Below, one piece after another: positions 44,560-56,829 of a stretch of 64,000 nt of DNA; position 1 is the first letter of the stretch; each line of letters opens with the position of its first letter. Origin of the DNA: Dicyema japonicum (lineage: Eukaryota > Dicyemida > Rhombozoa > Dicyemidae). Where the stretch lies: contig RDEW01000005.1 of the NCBI GenBank assembly GCA_011109175.1, forward strand, positions 124,001 through 188,000. Reading direction: 5' to 3'. The notes under the pieces are model-generated. The model was given only the letters and a program-made list of their open reading frames with translations, was not told the origin of the DNA and ran no database searches. The translations under genes and the position numbers were made by a program.

Positions 44560-47130
44560 ATGTATATATCACATTTGACGAATGATCTCCTCACATTGGC
44601 GTCATTCAACGTTCGAGGCTTAAAGGAAAAACATAAAAGGGAGGATTTAATAAGTGACTTAACATCTAACATGATATATCACTGGTTGCCACTACGGCCT
44701 TGGCTTTGCTATACATCAATGTCTTGAGGGGAGAATCCATAGAGTGTGGAGGGTGAATGACAGAATAGCAGACTCCAGATTAAGAGTGGGAGGACTGATT
44801 ATTCCTTTATATCCATAATTAATGTCTACGCGCCCATAATGACGAGGGTTTCTACAAATCCGATGAACTTGATCTGTTTTATATGTCACTAACGGATACC
44901 ATCTCTGATCTCAAAGGCTCGTTTATGACCTTTTTGTAAGGAGATTTGAATACTAATTGGGACACTGTCCATGAGAGAACCCTGTATGGGTAGGCATGCC
45001 AAGGGAGGAAGAATATGTCAAAGAATTACTCGTGTAATTTTGTAACATGTTTTACTACTTTATTTGTAATTCTGCATTCGACCACAATGCGAGGCATAAG
45101 ACTACGTGGACTGGACTCAGAAATGGTGACTATGTCCAGATATACAACCAGATTGATTATGTTATATGTAAAAGATCTCTTCGTGCTTTACTAACAGATT
45201 CCCGCAGCTATGGAGGCACCATATGATTTGGAATGCTACTGTTGATGGAATAAAGAAGGCAAGTTTACACGTGCTTGGGGAAAAAAGGCCGGTAGGATTT
45301 AAAGGGGTCTTTGATCACCAAATTGGATCATTATCAATTAAACAAAAAAAATTGCGACTGAGAATGGAATCGTGTACAAGTAATGATACTTACAACGAGT
45401 TAAGAAGAGAAAGAAATCGTGTATTGTCAAGGAGATTAGAAGGAGGAAGAAGAAATTTATGTCAAGAAAAAAATTAACGAACGTGTCAGTGAAATTGAGA
45501 AGTTGGGATACGGAACGCAAATGTTTCGAGCAGTTCGCCTTTTGCAGAGGAGAGTTCAACCTACGAATATTTGTATCCACGACAGTCAAGGAAAAAATGT
45601 ATTGGATAATAAAGAAAAAACTGAGATTATTGCCGAATATTTTCAGGACTTTTGAATGAAAATGAAACCTCATATGTGGAGCCATTTGAGAAATCACCAA
45701 GAAGCTTGAATCTACCGATCTCTACAGAGGAAACTAATCTGGGAATCATTAATTTAAACAACACAAGGCAGCGGGACCAGACAACATGGAGAAGTGATCA
45801 AGTATGCACCAGGCGAACTGACAACCCTCATTACAAAGATTTTCAATAAGGTATTTGAGACGCACTCCCCTTGAAACTTGGTGATGGAATTTTGATTCCT
45901 TTGCATAAACCAGGAAAGAGCAAGGGACCGATAAAAAATCTAAGACCAGTGATATTACTAGGAACATTGAGGAAGATACTATCTCTGATATCCCTCAGCC
46001 GGATATCTTCTGGTGTTCATGATTTCTTGTCACCGGGACAGAGTGGTTCAGAAAGGGACGCTCGACCGCAGATGCTGTCTGGTCCCACAGGTGGATATGT
46101 GCCATGTGTCAACGATACAGGAGTGATTTTAAGATTTTGGAGTCCAGTGCGTTTGACACTGTCAACAGAAAAACATTGCTGGACGTGGCTGGAGTTTTCT
46201 TGATGAGGATAACACAAGACTTGTCCGTTTCCATTATTTAACACTTAATTAACTGTGCGAGTTGGGAACACGACATCGAAGCCTTTCGGAACAATAGTTG
46301 GAATACCTCAGGGGACTCATCTCCGGTTTTATTCGTCGTATACCTGGAAGGCTGGACTGGCTTAGAGAAATCCCTGGACAATTTAAGAGTTGGTCTCGGC
46401 GAGTTAATCAGGAAAAGACTGAACACACAAGAATCACAAAGGAATTAAAATATATTGATGAAAATTGGAGTAAAAAGGAAATTGGGATCCTTACTTGGTG
46501 ATAGTGAGGACATGATGTATAGAAGAGTTCTAGCCACTGCCATGTATAAGAAAATGCAGAAGATATGGAGTCGACGAAAACTAATAAAAACAAATCTAAG
46601 AATAAGACTATACAACGCATATGTAAAGCCGATGCTTATGTACAACTCGGGTACATGGGGGTCACAGAGCTAGGGCTCAAAAATGGATGTATTTCATCGA
46701 AAACAATTACGCAATTTAATGGCCTAGGTTGGCCCAAGAAGATTTCAAATAAGAAATTATACTCTGTGGCACAATCGAGGCCAATAAGCATCGACATTAT
46801 TGAATCAAAATGGAGACTGTTTGGGCACGTGCTTAGAATGAACATAAACGCCCCTGCAAATATAATAATGAACAGTTACTTTAACAATGAGAACAAAGCA
46901 TCGTTCAGAGGAAGACCCAGAGTCACTCTACCCGTGGCTCTGAACAAGGATCTTAATGGAATTACAGAAAACTTAAATCTGCAGAAGACCTAGAAGATCT
47001 ACGGACAGATGCGCAAAGCAGAGGGCGATGGAGACGCCTAGTGAACAAATTTCGAAACGTGTGGCACAAACGGGACCTTAGTTAATACAACGTTCATTGG
47101 TTCTGTGAAAGTGCTTTTAATAATAATTTA
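44560..47130 (+). mobile_element. APE/RTE-like non-LTR retrotransposon, full-length but broken
   Basis: The endonuclease starts at about 44587 (LLTLASFNVRGLKEKHKRED), with INVYAPIM, GDLNTNW-like and VQIYNQIDYVICKRSLRALL. Then a linker (INERVSEIEKLGYGTQMFRA), RT (LGDGILIPLHKPGKSKGPIK, NLRPVILLGTLRKILSLI), an RT C-terminal region (VKRKLGSLLGDSEDMMYRRV, LYNAYVKPMLMYNSGTWG) and the C-terminus ASFRGRPRVTLPVALNKDLN ... RGRWRRLVNKF. The tail is TGAAAGTGCTTTTAATAATA. The YADD box is not visible. Frames change many times. Confidence 0.75.
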
Positions 47131-47249
47131 ATTACTAATTATTAAATTTGTCAGTCAGCATAATTAACGTAACGATTCCTCTACTGGGGTTTACATTCGT
47201 CATGGTTAATAGTGTAGCCAAACGTCCCAGTTTTTTGAAAAAGTGAAGC

Positions 47250-47548
47250 GAAATTCTGTATTAACCACAATATCCTGGAACATGAACCGCCTCCAGAAGC
47301 CTTTTATATTTCTGTGACGTGTAATATGTCTACTGCATTGCCGACTGTGTTTGAAAGACATAGGGAATCAATACACGTGACATCGTATACCTTCCTCGAT
47401 CGGAAAGATTGTAATACTGTCCGCTCTTTTTTCGTCTTCCCTCTCCAGGCCAACTGGTTCCACTATGGAGGGGTATCCAGCAGACTCCATGATGGAGATT
47501 ACGTGAGAACTATCTTCATTAAAATGTTGATTTTGATGATAATTAGTT
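47250..47548 (+). CDS. open segment, possible host exon, unrecognised
   Basis: One frame reads INHNILEHEPPPEAFYISVT, then CNMSTALPTVFERHRESIHV, TSYTFLDRKDCNTVRSFFVF and PLQANWFHYGGVSSRLHDGD-YVRTIF before a stop. Its length and composition look coding and unlike the surrounding LINEs. No initiator or partner exon is identified, so it may be a stranded exon. Confidence 0.3.
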
Positions 47549-47604
47549 GATTATTTTTAATACATGGTATTTTAAAAACCCAATATTGTTAAAGCAAAAA
47601 CTAA

Positions 47605-48790
47605 CAGTTAGCAAGTGCTGGCTGCTCTCATAATTGAAAACGCATTTCCCCTTACGATTTGCAAGGAAATGCGCTCAATGAGCCAGCTCCTTTTTTCTCC
47701 TATCGTTTTTTTTCTTGCGATGAGCGAGTCGATCCTGCTTAGCAGGGTCAGTGACCTGCTTCCAATTATTCCTGTCGTTTCGACTGCCACTGGTTCGAAA
47801 ATGAATTGTCCTCCAAGGCATGCGTATTTTTAATTTTTAGAGTCTCTCTGCCTTCTCGGCAGCAGAGCCTGGATCAGTTGCTGTCGTTGAAAGGTTAAAG
47901 AGAGAGAGGCTATCGACACAGGTGACTTCCCAGGCAAGGTATTTACCACTCTCCCATGGGTAGAGAGTGGTTCCGTTCGGTCTTCGGTTGGCTAAGCAAG
48001 TCCAAGCGACTTCAATTGGACAGGAAATCCGGCAGCATCAAGTCCCCAAACAATGACTTCATTGATTGCGGCGTGTCTAGGACTCCTTCCAGCACTCCTA
48101 CGGCAGGAAAGAGCGTGAAGACCTTTCGCGTCGACCATTTCTCTACATCTACACCGATAGGCGGACGGAAACCCCAATTCTCGTCGCGTCGTCATCCAAT
48201 AATGTCCCAAGTGAGATACATGGTAAAGCTCTGAGCCAGGCTCCACTCTCGTTCGTCGATGCAGAAGCCAGACAACCAAACGAATCCCACACTCAGTTGC
48301 GTCCAGACTTCCCGAGCTATGCATACCACTGGTTCAGAGTTCGATCCATTAATATAGCATAGGATCTGTCGTGTGAGACCACTGGAAACAAATGTCGAAG
48401 ATAGAAATTCCGGGAGGACGAGTTCTAGTAGTGAGCGTATTCCGATTTTTCCATAAGTTCAGTGGGGTACTGATTGTTGATGCTGCACAATCAATGCCCA
48501 AGGAAGAGGGTAGGGAACCAAGGAGGTCACCTTGTTGGACTTCAGTCTTGGATTCGATGATTTTTTTCCAAGATCAGAGTGCTTGGGGAACCATATAAGA
48601 GTTTCACCATCCTGCTAATTTCCTGGATCCTGGAGATGCTAGCATCTATGATTCTGTCTCGGCGAATGCTATTGAAAGCATTGCACATGTCCAGTTTGAC
48701 TATTATAGCATTCGTAGTGTCTGGAGGATCGGTAGCAAAGTTCCTGATTGAGTGTATTACTGCCTCGCATCCATGAGGAATTCCAACCGA
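47605..48790 (-). mobile_element. RLE-type non-LTR retrotransposon fragment
   Basis: On the minus strand: RT (GCEAVIHSIRNFATDPPDTT, IVKLDMCNAFNSIRRDRI, about 48770-48640), then a zinc-like motif YRCRCREMVDAKGLHALSCR with SAGRSPRHAAINEVI (48160-48040), and the C-terminus WLIERISLQIVRGNAFSIMR (47700-47620). It is the same order as the copy at 32.6-34.3 kb, with internal gaps. Confidence 0.75.
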
Positions 48791-48799
48791 AAATAGTAT

Positions 48800-48985
48800 T
48801 TAGTAACAGAAAATTAAGATGCATATTTTTTCATATTATCTTGCGACACACAATCCTTATTGAATTTAGAATAAAATAATAGATATTTTCTCTTCTGATT
48901 GATGAACAGAGGTTCACAGAGGTCAAAAAAAGTTTTGATTTAATTGAAGTTTGATTCAAGAAGGGAAGAAAAATAAGACAACTCC
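48800..48985. other. no gene seen
   Basis: AT-rich spacer between mobile elements. Confidence 0.4.
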
Positions 48986-48989
48986 ATAA

Positions 48990-49270
48990 GATTGATATTA
49001 TTTATTAACCAATATTACATCGAGAAGGAGGTTAACATATAATTAAATGTATCCAGTTCTCACAGTACAGAAGCACACATCCAGTCATTGTAGTTCTCGG
49101 AACCCTTCCAATGGAGAAGAGAAAAGCAATTTTTTGATGCCATCCTGGGACTGGGCGTCGAGACAGATGGATTGAATGACGCCACTCTAGTAGAACAAAA
49201 CAAGGAACAGAGCAAAGGAAGAGAAACCTTCGACCAAATAGCCAATGGGACCAATTGTTATTGTAAGACA
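48990..49270 (-). mobile_element. short non-autonomous family-A element (copy S3)
   Basis: Same block order as S1 and S2 (tail TATTAACC...CATCGAGAAGGAGG, then GGGCGTCGAGACAGATGGAT) but the 5' hairpin is degraded. Confidence 0.7.
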
Positions 49271-49344
49271 TCCTAACCACCAAGCTACCAGTCAACACTG
49301 ATCTCGGGCATTGAAAAACGGTTCAATTCAAAGATATTTTAATT

Positions 49345-49676
49345 ATTATTAACCTCGGACACACCGAGAACGAGTTAGCAACTAATTAAGTGTATCCAGT
49401 TCCCACTGTCCAGAAAAAGACCTTCCAATGTCACACAAGTCCATCCAGACACACATAAAAGATGTCCATTCCTTGCAGTTGTGAGCACCTTTCCAATGGA
49501 GTGAGGAGTGCAAATGATCCTCTTACATGCTACCATGGCATTAGGCGTCACCTGAGACAGGTGGATCACATGATGTCACTTTATTATAAGGGAAGAGGAA
49601 GAACAGAAGAAACAAGCAAAAAAAATCTTCAATCAAGTAGCCACTAATACTGCACTAACGTAAACACCACGGGGCT
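49345..49676 (-). mobile_element. short non-autonomous family-A element (copy S4)
   Basis: Tail TATTAACCTCGGACACACCG and AACTAATTAAGTGTATCCAG, core GCAAATGATCCTCTTACATG and GGATCACATGATGTCAC. The hairpin end is disrupted by a small insertion (GCCACTAATACTGCACTAAC). Confidence 0.75.
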
Positions 49677-49849
49677 AAAACCTTGGTTACAATCTTTAGT
49701 AAGCTCAGCACAAAGAGTCACAACTAATTAATCCAAGGAAGGAACCCAAGGGGGAACGTCTGTTTGTATCGACCAAGTTCATCCTACATTATAGTCCATT
49801 ACAAACTTCCGCTTCCGAAGAGGGGTGTTGTAAAAAAGTACGTCCTACC

Positions 49850-50085
49850 GTCGCAGACATCATTTCATTCTTTAGCGGGAAAGATTTCATAATAGAATAT
49901 CTTCAGCAGTGGATTTGGAGAAAAAGGAAGGAAGATCCCATTCAACAACTTTGTCGTGCAGATGGACTCGTCGCCTCACGAGTGGGATCTGAATCCATCT
50001 TTCGGATTCGAACTCACGAAATCAAATCCGATGTGTCATCAGGCGTTGCGTTCAGCCAGAAGGCCAATATCTTCAAATTAATAAT
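49850..50085 (-). mobile_element. possible tRNA-derived SINE
   Basis: The minus strand has GTGAGTTCGAATCCGAAAG (box B) preceded by TTGGCCTTCTGGCTGAAC (box-A-like). The body is unlike the better copies, so the assignment is weak. Confidence 0.4.
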
Positions 50086-50207
50086 TTAATGTTAATTTTC
50101 CAGCAGAAAAATTAATGAATTAAAAAAATATTAAATTGCGTAATTAAAATTTTAATAACATTTAAGTTTCCATAGAATATTTTGACTTAAAAATGTGTAA
50201 TTAAAGT

Positions 50208-51651
50208 TTGAATGAAAGGTCTTCAAAGTCAAGGATCAGTTCTGGGACAAGTAAACATCTAAAAGACTCTGAAAGCGTTAGAAGGTTCATTGCTGAAGAC
50301 TTGGACTGGAATTTGAGGATAATCCCCCGGCTCACTCAAATTACCATCGACTACTTAATAAAAAACTTTACCGGTGACCCCAAATCAATTAAACTAGAAA
50401 ATTCTGACATCTACAAACAACTCCCTGAGAAATATCGTATTCTTTTAGTGAAAGAGATTCCAACCAACCTACCCCTCTCTTTAACAGTAAAAGAAATCTC
50501 GGACGAAAATTATTGGCAGCGATGTTGTCTGGATAGGCAATAATTTGATTAATGATAGGTGGAGAGTGTGTAACGTGGCAGCCTACGGGAATTCATGGAA
50601 GAGGCTGTTCATGGAGCGAAATTTGGAGGCTCTCATTGAAAAACCACATTCCCTTGATGAGTGATTTCACTGAAATCTCAAATTGTATCTCAATTACGGG
50701 CCAATACATTGAGAGGGTGGAAATGCTAAATAACTACTAGTTGGATCTAAAACAACTACTTCCACCAGTCATCGATGAAAATAAGGATAATTTCGCAGAG
50801 AGTGAAGATGAGGAGGATTACGTGACGGACCACATCGATTTCGCTCCGATTTTGAATGTATGAGGGATATTGAAATTAGGGGTTAAAAAATCTAAAAGAG
50901 TTACACGTGACCTTTTCCGTGAAAAACTGTGGTATGAACTTTGAATGGCGATTTTTCGGAATGACAAACCTTGACGCTATTCAGTTGACAAAATGCTTGG
51001 CGATCTACAAAAATTTAGAACTCATCCACATCCACCGCAGTAGCATTAACGACGACAGATGCCGGCTTATCGTCTCGAATATTATGAACAGCTCGAATCT
51101 CAAGATCCTCGACTTGTCGTACAACAATATTGGGTTTAGGGGATGCAAGGCGATAGCTAAGCTCATCAAAACATCAAAAAGTCTTGAAAAAATTGACCTC
51201 ACTTTCAATTCCGCGGGACTGAAGGAGCTCAAGCCATAGCAAAGGCTTTATGTCGTGAAATTTCACTAAAGACGTTGATTTTAAGGCTAAACAAAATTGA
51301 AGACGCCGGTGGTCTTTCGATTTTCAGTGCCTTGAAGGTTAACAAATCTCTCCAAGTCCTCGATTTATCTTCTAACTATTTGTCATACTCAGTGGTCCAG
51401 CTACTCAGTGAAGCCTTGGAAAATAATAATGTCCTCAAGCATGTGATGTTGGCTAACAACAAATTAACACTGGTACACGTGTATTTGACATGCTAGGATG
51501 GGGGGAAGATGTTGAGAGATAGCGTCGAGAAGAACACTACTTGCTTTCCCTCGAAGTCGAAGGATCTGACTGTGGACATGAAATCGAATATGCCTTGGAG
51601 AAAATAATCGACAGAAACAGAAACTCCCAGGGAATCGCAGGAATAATATAA
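50208..51651 (+). CDS. TCTE1: nexin-dynein regulatory complex subunit 5
   Basis: A ciliary leucine-rich-repeat protein (DRC5). In order: AEDLDWNLRIIPRLTQITID, LPEKYRILLVKEIP...ISDENYWQRCCLDRWRVCNVA and GNSWKRLFMERNLEALIEK. Next an acidic linker, VKNCGMNFEW, and repeats such as LKILDLSYNNIGFRGCKAIA, LILRLNKIEDAGG and LQVLDLSSNYL. It ends DGGKMLRDSVEKNTTLLSLE...IIDRNRNS, TAA at 51649-51651. These are DRC5 landmarks in the right order. Introns are 22-24 nt; the first (50537-50558) has GC..AG ends. No ATG is found in the first exon, which follows an acceptor-like AAAG, so a 5' exon is missing from my reading. Single-base frame breaks occur near 50642, 51222 and 51540. Confidence 0.9.
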
Positions 51652-51800
51652 GCAACACTAATTATAGAAATTAACATCAAATTAAAATTGCCTTCATTTA
51701 TGGATTTCAAACGGGCAAACGGTAGTTAAGAGGATGTCTTGTTGAGTGCAAGGCCTCCCACGTCTAATGGCAGCGTTAAGCTTATCGAATATCCCCTAAA

Positions 51801-51953
51801 ATGAGTGAAATAGAGTATTATAGCACGTTCAGGAGAAGAATGATATTTATAGGCCCTCGTGCAACAAAAGACATAATTTTAGATGTCAATATCTTTTACG
51901 ATCACCCATTCCAAACCAGCGATCTCGATAAATTTGTCAATCGGTGGATTTAA
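51801..51953 (+). CDS. 50-codon open frame, unrecognised
   Basis: ATG 51801 reads MSEIEYYSTFRRRMIFIGPR then ATKDIILDVNIFYDHPFQTS to TAA. It may be the first exon of a gene cut by the LINE whose 3' end lies just downstream. The evidence is only the open frame and its composition. Confidence 0.2.
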   Translation: MSEIEYYSTFRRRMIFIGPRATKDIILDVNIFYDHPFQTSDLDKFVNRWI

Positions 51954-52029
51954 CGCTCTTTTCAGCGTTTTCGGGTCATTTACCAAAACGATATCAGAGT
52001 TATGTTATCCAAATTAAGTCGTGTCCGAC

Positions 52030-53880
52030 CCTTGGAGATCTCATGAGCTAATTTTCTCCACTCCGATCCGCAGTAGCCTTGATATAGGCATTCCCGTGAC
52101 GTCTTCTACCGTGGATAGCCACCGAGTCCTCGGTCGACTAGGTCTTCTCTTCCCAGCAATATTGCTCAGCATAATAGTTCTTTCCAGAGAATCAGAGCGG
52201 ACAACATGGCCAAAGAACGTCAATCTGTGTTTTACGATTCTTCCTTCTAGCGAAATGTCCGTCTCCACCCGTTTAAGTACATCGGTGTTTGTTATTTTGG
52301 AACCCCGTCCCATGGCAATTCGCCTCTTGATTCCGTCACCATTCCGATTGATTAGACATCCCAGAAAGACAACATTATCGCAACTCTCTATTTTCTATTT
52401 CCCAATTTTTAGTTCCATTATTAGCAGTCGTCATAATTTTGGTCTTCTTGATATTTAGCAATAAACCAAAGACGGCGCTCTCTTCTCTGAATCTTAGAGT
52501 CAACTCCCTGAAGCCATCCTCTGCTTCAGCCAGTAAGGTTGTATCGTCAGCATAGCGCAAATTATTGATGTTCCTGCCTCCAATTTAATCCCGTTATTTG
52601 ATACAGTATCCAATTTAGTCATGATCATTTCTGCATAAATATTGAATAGGATGGGAGATAATAAGCATCCTTGTCTTACTCCTTTACAAATTTTGAACCA
52701 ATCAGTATCTCCATACACTGTTCTAACAGTAGCTTCTTGATCCTTATAAAGAGATTTGATAGGCAATATCAGATGGGCATCGAATCCAAATTTTTTTAAA
52801 GCGGACCACAGCTTGTCATGTATAACGGAATCAAAAGCTTTCCGATAGTCAATGAAGCACATGTATACACTCTTTTGGGATTCATGGACTTTTTCCATAA
52901 TCCACCAGACATTTGCTATATGGTCACGTGTGCCTCGTCCCTTCCTGAATCCTGCTTGGACATCCGGTAGAATCATTTTGGCATTAGACGATGTTGTATT
53001 ATCTTTAGAAGTATTTTGTACGATAGTTAGAACAGTCCTTGCTATCCCCTTTTTTCGGTATTGGAATAAATGTAGATCTTTTCCACTCGCGTGGCCAAAT
53101 ACCAGTTTTCCAAATTTTTTGACATAGACTGGTGATAGCTGTCACCGGTATAGCCTTCAGCAATTAGCTTGAGATGTTGTCAATCCCCGGTGCCTTGTTC
53201 CCCGTTAATTGCCGTGTAGCCCACACGCATTCCTTTTCAAGGATTTTATGCCCCTCACCCAACGTTGCTTCATCAACATATATGGGTGGGCACACAGTTT
53301 CTGAATCGAATCCGTATATTCTCTCCAACGATTTTGGATGTTCTGTTGGCTCAGCAATTCTACACCATTCTTGTCCTTGATTTTGCCCATCATTTTCGTA
53401 AAAAGGGCTCGTAATCTTTTTAGTTGTAAATACGCATTCTTAGTGTGACCTCTCTTATAGTCATCTTCCATTTTTTTGCAGCGTAACCTCCAGTAGTCTT
53501 ATTATCCTGCTTGGCTGCCTCTTTGAATTCAGAGTTAAGTTTTCTTGTTCCGTTTATATTCCCAGAGACTTTAGCAGCTTTACGAGCCTCAGCAATGTTT
53601 AGGGTGTTGGGAGAGAGCCATTCAGAGCACTTGGCCGGCGTTTTGTATTTGACATGTTTGTTGCAGCGTTCCTGATAACCAACTGCATATCATTCCATAA
53701 TTCATCAGGCATCCTTTCGTTCAAATCCAGTAATCCAATATTGTGCTTAACTTTCATTGCGTATTCTGATGGTATGTTCGAGACATCAAATTTCTTCACT
53801 CGGAGGGTATTAAGAGTTACTCTTGCTTTCCACGAAAGCGGCCCGCCTGGAGGACAAAATGGCTTTATATAGATATATTT
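52030..53880 (-). mobile_element. APE/RTE-like non-LTR retrotransposon, RT nearly intact
   Basis: On the minus strand: linker (KVKHNIGLLDLNERMPDELW, 53740-53680), HTKNAYLQLKRLRALFTKMM and QNIQNRWREYTDS. RT follows at 52976-52500: QAGFRKGRGTRDHIANVWWI, CFIDYRKAFDSVIHDKLW and VRQGCLLSPILFNIYAEMI. After one frame shift comes RYADDTTLLAEAEDGF (52560). The C-terminus is HRLTFFGHVVRSDSLERTIM and GKRRPSRPRTRWLSTVEDVT. The endonuclease is missing (5' truncation). The catalytic YADD is intact, so it is relatively young. Confidence 0.85.
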
Positions 53881-54175
53881 TGTTGGGTGAAGTCTATCCT
53901 CAAAAGATCTCTGAGCAGTCTCCGGGAAGAATACGTTATTCCAGTTTTTTGGCTTGGATCCGCATTAAACAATGCTTTAATTTCTGGAATTTTTTAAAAT
54001 TATCTTTTAAAGGCTGAGATTATCTAACTGTTTTTATATAATTAAAAAAATTTAAATATTAAATTAATATTTTATTTTTTTATTAAATTTAAATCGATTT
54101 TACCGCTTACGGATTATTAATGGTGTGCATACATTTATATATATTAAACATTCCTTCATATCGTAATTATTTTAG

Positions 54176-56611
54176 ACGAGTATTAAGCGCTTTTCCTCAC
54201 TAAAGTCGTCCACATTAAATTCTTCCGCCACCGGTATGAGTACCCAAACTAATAATGATGACGACGAAAAACGACAACGTGCAATGGAGAGAGTATTTAA
54301 GGCTAAGGATAGCTCCTCTGTTGAACAAAATAAAAAGTATTTCCTCCTGTATATATTTAAGTCAATTTACATATTCAAACAGTGAAATCACCGAACATTA
54401 TGCCAGTTGTGTAAGATTGTCGGCTGAAAATGTTAATTCTATAATAATTTTAGAAAATAAACTCAAAAAATGCCTTCTGTCTTCATTTAATCGACTATTT
54501 CTCGCTGGTTATACAAGAAAACACTGATTACCAGGTTAATTTAGTAAATATACCCAGATTATGACTTCTGCCTTGGACGCAAGTGTAAAGATATATGCCG
54601 GGCGTGTGGATGCTGTGTATAATCAGTCCCACAAAGTCCTCGTGGGATTCACTCGAAAAATCAATCTCAAAACGACAGTGGGGATGAAAATGAGACTGTG
54701 GAAAACGAGGAGAGGCAAACAGAAGAATTGGAGAGGAGAATACCAGTGAAAAAAAGATTAAGAAAAAAAACATGATTGAATCGAATCTAAAGAACATTTC
54801 CGAAAACTTTGATAACGAAAAAAACTATGTATGTTCCACGTGCTATTGGCTATTTAACTAAATAATTACATATGATTGACCCCGCAAATTTTATTGTTAA
54901 AAATTATAAGTGCCCACGTGCTAATGAATAAAAAACTTTATATGAGCCCGCGAGTTTTTATTGTTAAATTATGTGTGATCAGGGCTATTTACTTGCCTGC
55001 TGAAAATTAGAGATGAACTTTTTTTCTTGCTAAAATGGTTTTTAATGTTATTTTTCCCCTCTTATGGATCCACATGTTATTGCTTATATCATAAAATTTG
55101 ATATTAATGCTGTTTTTTGGTTATTTTTATATTTCTAGTTCTCGAATACACTAAAGTCTACGATAATGTGCGTTGATACTGAGTGTGACACCATAAATGA
55201 TTTGATTTCCAAAACTGCGCACGCTGATAATTATGGAGAATCTGTCATCGACCCTAAGGATCAGTTCATTACCATCCCCAATCAGACTTTCATTAAGGAA
55301 GAGATCCGCGACATCAGTTTGTTGTGTTATGGATTTTTAGGAGAATTGGTCTGCTCTGACTTGACTCACCCCACTTTTGGGATATCATTGGCAAACTTTG
55401 ACTTCACTGGGAAAGAACTGGCTGAGGTAGGGTTGGGTTAATTTTGTAGGAGCTGATTGAAGGGTTCAGACCTAAACTGCCTGACTCCCAGTGCTCGACC
55501 CATTCTGTCTACGAGGATATGATTGAGAATCAGGATGGCACATTCCGAGTGGACATTGCAGACGACACTATCGTAGCTGATGTCATTGAGAGTCAACATT
55601 CCCCAGTAAAGACGGGAATGAGTGCCCCCTCCTATAACTACAATATAAGGTATTGTCTCCAAATATTCGTAGTCCGAGTAAAATCGACAAAATTCTCAAT
55701 ATCATAACGTCTGAACCTTCTGAATATTCCTACTTCGATAAAGCTAATGTCCAAGCTTCATGGAGTTTCCAGCGTGGGCACCCGTCTTATGAGGGATGCG
55801 TGTTGTTGTCTTGTGTCTTATTTAGCTGTTTCGAACGCTCCAAAGAAGAAAGTTTCGAAGATGGCAATGCTAATTGACTATATCCCGATGGTGGACATTA
55901 AAGAGTTCTACAATAGCGGACAAAAGAAAAACGTTTCATGTCCCTCAGCCTCGATGAAGCCTTCGGAAACTCAGAAAAACTCAAACTGTTGCAACATGTT
56001 GTCGAAGCAGCCTTTATTCCGTGCTGTTAAACTCTTCGAATGTACATCCACCAATTCCCGCTTTATGGTTTTCCGTGATCATATTTGGTAGTTCGAAAAG
56101 GTAGTGATTGCCGAACAAATATTGGGGGAGAAGAACGGAACGAAGAGGATCCCCATAGTACGATTAATGGAAGTGATTTTGACCCGATCATGGTAGATTG
56201 CTCTCTGACTTTTAGAATTTGGATTCCGTGGACTTAGCCGGAAATGACAATGAGTTTATATTCTCCCCCACACAAAATGTGTTCCACCAGACATTCAATT
56301 TGGTAGATAACCCTAATAAAGTTGCCCGATTGGATATATCCTTCACGAGGAGTTCACGGAAAGTCAACATGGACAGATTAAAACACGTTTTGTTCGAACA
56401 AATCAAAACGGAGAGGGTTGGGATGGTTGGAATCTACGATGATGTTCTTTCTAACCTTCCAGAATCCACGAGGTCGAATATGTCCAAGTCTATGCTCTTC
56501 GTGACTGCCCTACATTTGGCTGGAGAGGGGGTATTTGGTTGTTTTACTTACAAGCGCATTAATGTAACGACTAATGACAACTTCGAGGATGTAACTTTAA
56601 TGAAGATTTAA
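54176..56611 (+). CDS. NCAPH: condensin subunit 2 (CAP-H, barren)
   Basis: A kleisin subunit of condensin I that bridges SMC2/SMC4 heads during chromosome condensation. The N-terminus at ATG 54236 gives NNDDDEKRQRAMERVF. After 22-25-nt introns come NQFTYSNSEITEHYASCVRL-SAEN, KINSKNAFCLHLIDYFSLVI, then TSALDASVKIYAGRVDAVYN, the kleisin N-terminal landmarks. Later: IESNLKNISENFDNEKNY, ISLANFDFTGKELAE, SEPSEYSYFDKANVQASW, KKKVSKMAMLIDYIPMVDIK. The winged-helix C-terminus (56219-56611) has NMDRLKHVLFEQI and SMLFVTALHLAGEG. The frame is open upstream to an acceptor-like AG at 54175, so a 5' exon may exist. One intron (about 54832-55138) is far longer than the rest. A one-base break occurs near 54648. 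The order of landmarks makes the assignment secure. Confidence 0.92.
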
Positions 56612-56689
56612 TTTGGTTTTTTAATTAATGTCATTTTGACATTTACTAGTAATTCTTATTTATTTATTGTTACTAATTTATAGAAAAAT

Positions 56690-56815
56690 TATGATGTAAT
56701 TAAGTATAAGAAGCTGGGACCTCTTGCTACACTCAAAGCAATGATGTCCGTGAAACCCAGTGGTTTCTCAGTTGATTATAGGAACCAATTCGATGTTTCA
56801 CAGCGAGCTTAAGGA
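56690..56815 (+). mobile_element. RLE-type LINE fragment
   Basis: LGPLATLKAMMSVKPSGFSV resembles the C-terminal region at 13.37 kb (GRLATLKSHDARETQWLL). It is short and degraded. Confidence 0.4.
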
Positions 56816-56829
56816 GTTGGATCAATAAG

